From: an uncultured Clostridiaceae bacterium
GTDB taxonomy: Bacteria > Bacillota > Clostridia > TANB77 > CAG-508
Length of the DNA stretch: 15,616 nucleotides
Reading direction: 5' to 3'
Assembly (NCBI GenBank): GCA_905198755.1
Contig: CAJKDR010000018.1
Location: 1 to 15,616 of the forward strand
Below the pieces are notes generated by a model that was not told where the DNA came from, did not search any database, and saw only the letters and a list, made by a program, of their open reading frames with translations. This document shows positions 8,217 to 13,091 of this stretch, one piece after another. How positions within the stretch are numbered: the stretch's first letter is position 1; each line of letters starts with the position of its first letter. Position numbers and translations under genes: made by a program.

Positions 8217-8245
8217 ATTATATAATTAAATAACTTTTTTGTACA
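8217..8245 (-). promoter_or_regulatory. Possible promoter of murE
   Basis: In the 83-nt gap after the PBP gene the minus strand has TGTACA (8240-8245), 17 nt, then a perfect TATAAT (8217-8222). The -35 matches consensus at only four positions, so the site is plausible rather than strong. No terminator was seen after the PBP gene, so read-through transcription is also likely. Confidence 0.4.
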
Positions 8246-8268
8246 GTATTTTTTACTTTTATTCTTAA

Positions 8269-10254
8269 TTATTCTATTGTTACACTGACACTACTCTCTA
8301 CATTAATTGTAATACCACTACTTGGTATTTGTTCTTTTACAGTATATTTTTTCTTATCTTTTGTTTCTATCTCTTTATTATATTTTATTTTTAATCCACT
8401 TTCTTTTAATATCTTTTCCGCTTCATCTAATGTTTTATATGTTATGTCTGGAACAGTAACAGTTTCTACGTTTTCCTTTGTTTCTTCATTATCTTGTTTT
8501 AATTCTAAGTATGGTAAAGCCTCTCCCAAAACTTTTCCAGCAACTGGTGCTGCTACAGCACCTCCTTGGTGTCCTCCTTCTCCTGTTGGATTATATAGTG
8601 TGACTAGTATTGTAACTTTAGGATCTGATATTGGTGCTACTCCTATAAATGATGTTACATACTTATTTGTATTTACACCATCTTCGGATGTTCCAGTTTT
8701 TCCTCCTACTTGATAACCTGCAACTTTTGCATTTTTTCCCGTTCCTTCTCCAACAACTGAACCCATCATACTTAATACATCTTTTGCTGTTTTCTCTGAT
8801 ATTACTCTACCTGTGCTTTCTGGTTGTACCTCTGTTTTTTCACCCGTTTTAGAATCTATTATTTCTTTTACTAATCTTAATTTCATTCTTTCTCCGCCAT
8901 TTGCAATCGTTGATACCATTGATATCATTTGTACTGGTGTTACTTCAAATCTTTGCCCAAATGATATTGTTGCTAATTCTACAGGTCCTACTTTTTCTTT
9001 ATCCAAAAATATTCCCTTTGCTTCACCTGGTAAGTCTATTCCTGTTCTTCCTAAAAAGCCAAATCTTTCTAAATATGTATAATATGTTTCTACTCCTAAT
9101 TTTTGTCCTAATCCTATAAATATTGGATTACACGAATTCATTAATGCTTCTCTTAAGCTTTGACTTCCATGTGGTCTATAATATCTCCAACACTTAATTC
9201 TTGTTCCTGCAATAGTTATACTTCCACTGCAATTGAATTCACCCTTTTTATCTGTTGTTGTTATTCCTTCTTCTAGTGCTGCTGATGTTGTTACTAACTT
9301 GAATGTAGATCCTGGCTCATATGTATCTGCTATAGCCTTATTTCTCCACATTCCTTGTAATGCCTCTGTTCTTTCTTTTTCTGATAACATACTCCACGTT
9401 TGCTTTAATTCATCATTATTTATTTCATATGGAGTATTTAAGTTATAGGCTGGATATGTCGCCATTGCTAAAATATCTCCTGTTGTTGGATCTGCTATTA
9501 TTATATTTCCTCCATCTGTACATTTATTATCTATACATGCATCTTCTAAATATTTTTCAGCAATTGATTGTACTGTCATATCTATGGTTGATGTTATACT
9601 GTTTCCATCTATTGCATCTGTATATGCTTCTGTTGTTCCCATAACATCTTTTCCTGAAGCATCTTTCACCTTTGTTATTCTCCCTTTAACTCCTTGCAAA
9701 ATAGTATCATATTTTGCTTCTAATCCTCCTAATCCTTGATTATCACTTCCGCAAAACCCTATTATATGTGACGCTAAGGTGTTATATGGATAATATCTTT
9801 TAGTGTCTTCATCTATATTTATTCCTATCTCTATTTTATTTTCTATCATCCATTTACTAAGTTTATCCACTATATCTTTTTCTTGTTTCTTTGCCACTGT
9901 TTCTATTGAACTTCTCTTTTTTACTTTTTTTAATATTTTTTCGTAGTCTAATTCAAATATATCGCTTATTGCCTTTGCTACCTTTTCCTTGTTTTCGTCT
10001 TTTATATTAGTAGGATTTATTGTTACTGTATACACAGTACTACTTACCGCTAATTCATTTCCATCTCTATCAAATATTGTTCCTCTTTTAGGATTAATCT
10101 TTCTATCTAGTGTCTGTTGTTCATAAGCTAAAGTTTGTAATTCCTCTCCATTTATAAATTGTATCCATCCTACTCTAAATACTAGTATTCCAAATATTAC
10201 AACTGCACATAATAAAACATTTTTCATTCTTCTTTTCATAGAAATGTCATTCAT
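8269..10254 (-). CDS. spoVD/ftsI: Class B penicillin-binding protein with PASTA domain (SpoVD/FtsI type)
   Basis: Transpeptidase that cross-links septal or spore-cortex peptidoglycan with the SEDS polymerase. From ATG 10254 it has 661 residues. A short cytoplasmic start is followed by one membrane anchor (about 11-30). The dimerisation/pedestal region begins with PKRGTIFDRDGNELA (55-69). The transpeptidase motifs are STFK (Ser316-Lys319), SCN (374-376) and KTG (519-521). One PASTA domain occupies about 598-661. A single PASTA and this length resemble SpoVD; clostridial dcw clusters often carry this form, but a vegetative FtsI role is equally possible. AGAGG lies about 10 nt before the chosen ATG. 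The in-frame ATG at 10308 is very close to the upstream terminator and lacks a ribosome binding site. Confidence 0.93.
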   Translation of the reverse strand: MNDISMKRRMKNVLLCAVVIFGILVFRVGWIQFINGEELQTLAYEQQTLDRKINPKRGTIFDRDGNELAVSSTVYTVTINPTNIKDENKEKVAKAISDIFELDYEKILKKVKKRSSIETVAKKQEKDIVDKLSKWMIENKIEIGINIDEDTKRYYPYNTLASHIIGFCGSDNQGLGGLEAKYDTILQGVKGRITKVKDASGKDVMGTTEAYTDAIDGNSITSTIDMTVQSIAEKYLEDACIDNKCTDGGNIIIADPTTGDILAMATYPAYNLNTPYEINNDELKQTWSMLSEKERTEALQGMWRNKAIADTYEPGSTFKLVTTSAALEEGITTTDKKGEFNCSGSITIAGTRIKCWRYYRPHGSQSLREALMNSCNPIFIGLGQKLGVETYYTYLERFGFLGRTGIDLPGEAKGIFLDKEKVGPVELATISFGQRFEVTPVQMISMVSTIANGGERMKLRLVKEIIDSKTGEKTEVQPESTGRVISEKTAKDVLSMMGSVVGEGTGKNAKVAGYQVGGKTGTSEDGVNTNKYVTSFIGVAPISDPKVTILVTLYNPTGEGGHQGGAVAAPVAGKVLGEALPYLELKQDNEETKENVETVTVPDITYKTLDEAEKILKESGLKIKYNKEIETKDKKKYTVKEQIPSSGITINVESSVSVTIE

Positions 10255-10313
10255 AAAATCATAACCTCTTTCTAGTATTTTTATTTCGTTATTTAATTTT
10301 ATTACCATGACAT

Positions 10314-10346
10314 AAAAAAAAGAATTAGTTTTCTAATTCTTTTTTT
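10314..10346 (-). terminator. Hairpin terminator between ftsL and the PBP gene
   Basis: Arms 10315-10328 and 10333-10346 are a perfect 14-bp inverted repeat with a 4-nt loop, starting one base after the ftsL stop codon. On the minus strand the stem is preceded by seven A residues and ends in a run of eight T residues. Only two pairs are G-C. Being symmetric, it could act in both directions, but only minus-strand genes flank it. Confidence 0.65.
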
Positions 10347-10347
10347 G

Positions 10348-10872
10348 TTAAAATATTTCTTGTATTTTCTTTAAAATTTTTTGGAAAATATTTTGATTAT
10401 CTTCAATTACAACGTCATCTGTTGCTGATTCAATATAATCTTGTTTATCTAGATTTACATATGTTGTTTGTTTATCATCTAGTTTTTTCATTCCTAATTC
10501 TTCTTTTGCTTCTTTTTCTACTGTTCCAAGATTTGTTTTGCTCTCTATATTTACTTTTAATTGCTCATTTTCTTTTTCTATAGATGCCAAACTTGTTTTC
10601 ATTTCTTTTATATTACTATATTTTTCAGAGATGACAGCATTCCTATAACTTATAGCAAATAGAATAGCAAATAATAAAATAACGCACATTATTGCTTTGG
10701 TTTTTGATTTCAATTGCAATTTTGTTGTTTTTTTACTTCTATTAGACTTTTTATGGTCTATTTTTCTTGCAGTACTCTTTTTAGGATATTTCTTTTTAAT
10801 AGGTCTGTATTCAGGTTCCAATTTTCTTGGACTTGTTTCATACTGATAACTATTTCTGTTATATCCTGCCAT
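10348..10872 (-). CDS. ftsL: FtsL-like divisome protein
   Basis: Bitopic membrane protein that, with DivIB/FtsQ and DivIC/FtsB, activates the FtsW-PBP synthase at the septum. It has 174 residues: a very basic cytoplasmic region (1-58), one membrane helix (about 59-77, IMCVILLFAILFAISY), an extracytoplasmic coiled coil (about 82-115) and an FtsL/DivIC-type segment ending ELGMKKLDDKQTTYVNLD (125-142), then an acidic tail. Sequence identity in this family is low, so the assignment rests on topology and on position between rsmH and the PBP gene. An excellent ribosome binding site (AAAGGAGGTGA) lies 10 nt upstream. The gap after rsmH is 16 nt. Confidence 0.85.
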   Translation of the reverse strand: MAGYNRNSYQYETSPRKLEPEYRPIKKKYPKKSTARKIDHKKSNRSKKTTKLQLKSKTKAIMCVILLFAILFAISYRNAVISEKYSNIKEMKTSLASIEKENEQLKVNIESKTNLGTVEKEAKEELGMKKLDDKQTTYVNLDKQDYIESATDDVVIEDNQNIFQKILKKIQEIF

Positions 10873-10888
10873 AAGTTATTCACCTCCT

Positions 10889-11818
10889 TTATATTTTTTC
10901 AAATATTCGTAACTTTGCACTCTTTGATCTCGAGTTTTCTTTTGTTTCTTCTTCATTTGCTACTATTGGTTTTTTATTTATTATATTTCCTAATGTTTTA
11001 TAACCACACACACAATATGGTAAATCTGGTGGACATGTACATTTTCCTTTTGCATCTGCATAAGCATTTTTTACTGCTCTATCTTCTAATGAATGGAATG
11101 TTATTGTACATAGTCTTCCTTTTGGTTTTAAAACATCTATACAATCTAATATTGTTCTATATAATGGTTCTATTTCATTGTTTACTTCTATACGTATTGC
11201 TTGAAATGTTCTTTTAGCTGGATGTCCATCTTTTTGTAATGCCTTCGGAATAGTTTTTTCGATGATATCTGATAATTCTTTTGTTGTTTCAATTTCTTTT
11301 TCTTTTCGTAACTTACATATATTATTAGCTATTTTTTTAGCAAATTTTTCTTCTCCATATTCGGAAATTATTCTTGCTAATTCTGATTCTGAATAATTAT
11401 TAACTACCTCTTTTGCTGTTAAATTTGATGTTTTATCCATTCTCATATCTAGCTGTGCATCTGCCATGTAGCTAAATCCTCTGTTTCTTTCATCTAATTG
11501 ATATGATGAAACTCCTAAGTCTAAAAGTATTCCATCCACTTTATCTATATTCAATTCAGAAAGTATCTGTTTTATATCATCATGATTTCCATGAACATAT
11601 TTAACATTATTGTAGTCTTTTAGCTTTTCCTTTGCTGCTTTTAATGCCTCTTCATCTCTGTCTATACCTATAAGCATACCTTTAGATGATAGTTTTTTTA
11701 TTATTTGACTGCTATGTCCTGCTCCTCCTAATGTTCCATCAACATATATTCCATCAGGATTTATATTTAACCCTTCTATACATTCATTTAGAAGAACAGG
11801 TATATGTTTAAATTCCAT
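10889..11818 (-). CDS. rsmH: 16S rRNA (cytosine-1402 N4)-methyltransferase RsmH (MraW)
   Basis: SAM-dependent methylation of C1402 of 16S rRNA in the ribosomal P site. It has 309 residues, the usual size. SAM-binding motif I is YVDGTLGGAGHS (25-36), followed by GIDRDEEAL with Asp53. Further family blocks are GILLDLGVSSYQLD, RGFSYMADAQLDMRMD, RTFQAIRIEVNNE and LCTITFHSLEDRAVK. AGGAAGG precedes the ATG by about 8 nt. It lies between mraZ and ftsL as in the standard dcw order, but an unusually long 238-nt spacer separates it from mraZ. Confidence 0.97.
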   Translation of the reverse strand: MEFKHIPVLLNECIEGLNINPDGIYVDGTLGGAGHSSQIIKKLSSKGMLIGIDRDEEALKAAKEKLKDYNNVKYVHGNHDDIKQILSELNIDKVDGILLDLGVSSYQLDERNRGFSYMADAQLDMRMDKTSNLTAKEVVNNYSESELARIISEYGEEKFAKKIANNICKLRKEKEIETTKELSDIIEKTIPKALQKDGHPAKRTFQAIRIEVNNEIEPLYRTILDCIDVLKPKGRLCTITFHSLEDRAVKNAYADAKGKCTCPPDLPYCVCGYKTLGNIINKKPIVANEEETKENSRSKSAKLRIFEKI

Positions 11819-11831
11819 TTAAACATCCTTC

Positions 11832-12008
11832 CTATTTTGGCTTTTTTAGGCGGACCTTAGGCCCGCCTTTAGGCTTTTGTTTATAAGTTATTTTTTCTTT
11901 TGGATTTACAAATCTTTTGTTTATTACTAAATCATTTGTAAACTTTGTCTTTTGTACAGCTATCTTTTGTTCTTTCAAGATGGACTTAAAAAGTCCACCA
12001 CTTTTCAT
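11832..12008 (-). CDS. Possible small basic protein in the mraZ-rsmH spacer
   Basis: Hand translation of the 238-nt spacer shows an ATG at 12008 opening 58 codons to TAG at 11832. The product begins MKSGGLFKSILKEQ and ends GGPKVRLKKPK; it is extremely lysine-rich, with no membrane segment and no family I recognise. Against a real gene: no clear Shine-Dalgarno before the ATG, codons unlike its neighbours near the end (GGG, CGC, GTC), and two hairpins plus repeated ACAAAAGA words in the same DNA. The frame is also the one that follows the mraZ stop. It may instead be a structured leader of rsmH. Confidence 0.35.
   Translation of the reverse strand: MKSGGLFKSILKEQKIAVQKTKFTNDLVINKRFVNPKEKITYKQKPKGGPKVRLKKPK
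11848..11868 (-). repeat. GC-rich hairpin just upstream of rsmH
   Basis: Arms 11848-11856 and 11860-11868 give a 9-bp stem with one G-U pair and a TAA loop on the minus strand (AGGCGGGCC / GGTCCGCCT). It is by far the most GC-rich stretch in its surroundings and lies about 13 nt before the rsmH ribosome binding site. No T-tract follows on the minus strand, so it is not a standard terminator. Confidence 0.55.
11981..11997 (-). repeat. Perfect 7-bp hairpin in the mraZ-rsmH spacer
   Basis: TGGACTT-TTT-AAGTCCA on the minus strand, a perfect stem with a 3-nt loop. It lies about 120 nt upstream of the GC-rich hairpin and within the possible small ORF. No T-tract follows. Confidence 0.45.
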
Positions 12009-12056
12009 TTGTAACTTGATTTTTATCTTTTGTATCTTTATATAAACTTTTGCAAG

Positions 12057-12488
12057 TTATATACCAAGCATTGTCATATTTTCTGCTATTTCGTCAGCAG
12101 AAATATTCTCTGTACTACTGTATTTCTTCCAAGATTCTCTATTCCAAATTTCAATTCTTGTACCAACACCTATAATGTTTATTTCTTTTTCAAGTGTTGC
12201 ATAAGTTCTTAAGTTATTTGGTAATAAAAATCTTCCTTGTTTGTCTATTTCACATTCAACTGCACCAGATAAGAAAAATCTTACGAAATCTCTGGCATTT
12301 TTATTTGTAAGTGGTAGAGTTTTTAATTTTTCTTCAAAGTTTAACCATTCTGTTTTTGAATACGCAAATAAACATCCGTCAAGTCCTTTTGTTACAATGA
12401 ACTTCTCACCGATGTCTTCTCTAAGCTTTGCTGGCATTATTACTCTGCCTTTTGCATCAACGCTGTGTTCGTATTCCCCTATAAACAA
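12057..12488 (-). CDS. mraZ: Transcriptional regulator MraZ, TTG start
   Basis: DNA-binding regulator of the dcw cluster, with a fold related to AbrB. From TTG 12488 the protein reads MFIGEYEHSVDAKGR and has 143 residues, the usual family length. The two internal half-domains each carry the DxxGR signature (Asp11-Arg15 in DAKGR, Asp82-Arg86 in DKQGR). GAGGTG (12497-12502) lies 8 nt before this TTG. An ATG at 12545 would add 19 residues, but it coincides with the predicted transcription start and its codons are the operator repeats, so I reject it. The gene is first in the cluster and probably controls its own promoter. Confidence 0.93.
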   Translation of the reverse strand: MFIGEYEHSVDAKGRVIMPAKLREDIGEKFIVTKGLDGCLFAYSKTEWLNFEEKLKTLPLTNKNARDFVRFFLSGAVECEIDKQGRFLLPNNLRTYATLEKEINIIGVGTRIEIWNRESWKKYSSTENISADEIAENMTMLGI

Positions 12489-12496
12489 CTTGGTTT

Positions 12497-12502
12497 CACC
12501 TC
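12497..12502 (-). promoter_or_regulatory. mraZ ribosome binding site supporting the TTG start
   Basis: GAGGTG on the minus strand, 8 nt upstream of TTG 12488. Its GTG is also the fifth member of the 10-bp repeat array, so MraZ bound there would overlap the ribosome binding site. Confidence 0.7.
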
Positions 12503-12505
12503 GTT

Positions 12506-12543
12506 TCACTTTTGTGGCACTTTCAACCACTTTTCTCCACTTC
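12506..12543 (-). promoter_or_regulatory. MraZ operator: four AAAGTG-type boxes at 10-bp spacing
   Basis: Minus-strand boxes GAAGTGG (12537-12543), AAAGTGG (12527-12533), AAAGTGC (12517-12523) and AAAGTGA (12506-12512). Their GTG cores start at 12540, 12530, 12520 and 12509, with a further GTG at 12499. MraZ proteins are known to bind short direct repeats spaced by one helical turn near their own promoters, and the AAAGTG form is known from Mollicutes. The array lies right after the -10 element. The MraZ role is inferred from this match. Confidence 0.75.
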
Positions 12544-12549
12544 ATCTAT

Positions 12550-12578
12550 ATTTTAATATAACTTTTTGTATTATGCAA
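12550..12578 (-). promoter_or_regulatory. Promoter of the mraZ/dcw cluster
   Basis: Minus-strand TTGCAT (12573-12578), 17-nt spacer, TAAAAT (12550-12555). The predicted transcription start is near 12543, so the operator boxes lie in the first transcribed bases. Confidence 0.7.
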
Positions 12579-12661
12579 TACTTTTTTAAAATTTTTTTAT
12601 TTTTTTGTAGCACAAAATCCGTGTGCAAAATTCGCAAAGCAAATTTCTGTACAATATATTT

Positions 12662-12697
12662 ATATTATAGGAAATTGGGGAAACTTTTCTATAATAT
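12662..12697. repeat. Inverted repeat between the 115-aa gene and mraZ
   Basis: ATATTATAGGAAA (12662-12674) pairs with TTTCTATAATAT (12686-12697) apart from a single bulged G, with an 11-nt loop containing GGGG. It lies just beyond the terminator at 12702-12736. The rest of the gap (12579-12661) holds another weak 8-bp stem and no ORF that I can support. Confidence 0.4.
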
Positions 12698-12701
12698 AAA
12701 A

Positions 12702-12736
12702 AATAAAAATACTAGGTGACACCTAGTATTTTTATT
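12702..12736 (-). terminator. Strong terminator of the 820-aa/115-aa gene pair
   Basis: A 17-bp perfect inverted repeat (12702-12718 with 12720-12736) around one central base; the hairpin core is CTAGGTGTCACCTAG. On the minus strand it runs into TTTTTATTTTTTATATT. The stem overlaps the stop codon of the 115-aa gene and separates this pair from the mraZ promoter. Confidence 0.8.
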
Positions 12737-13082
12737 AGTTATTTTGTGCTAATCTAGATTTTATAGATACAATTGTATTTTTATATCTTTGTATTGATTG
12801 TTTTGTTTTTTCGATTTGACTTTCATATAATTTTGTTAATGAATCAAAATCTTCTTCTGATAAGTCTTCTTCTTCAATTAATCCTGCTTTTAAATCTTTT
12901 TGCAATTTTAAAATTCTTTCATCTTCTTCATTTGCTGATACAATTTGATTTTTAAAATTAAATATTTTTTGCTCCTGCATATTACTACTTATAGACTCTA
13001 CTTTTTCTTTTGGAGCTTCTATATATTGTTGATTATTTGTTTTAAATATACTTCTAAAAAATTCTTTAATTTTCTCTAGCAT
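12735..13082 (-). CDS. Hypothetical protein, 115 aa, amphipathic start and coiled coil
   Basis: I do not recognise the family. The first 14 residues (MLEKIKEFFRSIFK) look like an amphipathic helix that could touch the membrane. A polar, low-complexity linker follows (about 15-50). The C-terminal half (about 55-113) is highly charged and helical, with LQKDLKAGLIEEEDLSEEDF followed by a predicted coiled coil. The ribosome binding site is excellent (AGGAGGT, about 4 nt before the ATG). It starts 9 nt after the 820-aa gene and shares its terminator, so the two are probably co-transcribed and may work together. No function can be assigned. Confidence 0.8.
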   Translation of the reverse strand: MLEKIKEFFRSIFKTNNQQYIEAPKEKVESISSNMQEQKIFNFKNQIVSANEEDERILKLQKDLKAGLIEEEDLSEEDFDSLTKLYESQIEKTKQSIQRYKNTIVSIKSRLAQNN

Positions 13083-13091
13083 TTTTACCTC

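Noticed and set aside
11841..11880. GC-rich spacer hairpin as a plus-strand terminator
   Set aside because: On the plus strand the stem is followed by only a short, interrupted T run (TTAGGCTTTTG), and there is no plus-strand gene to terminate.
12489..12545. ATG at 12545 as the mraZ start
   Set aside because: It lies at the predicted transcription start, has no ribosome binding site, and its 19 codons are the periodic operator boxes; TTG 12488 fits better.
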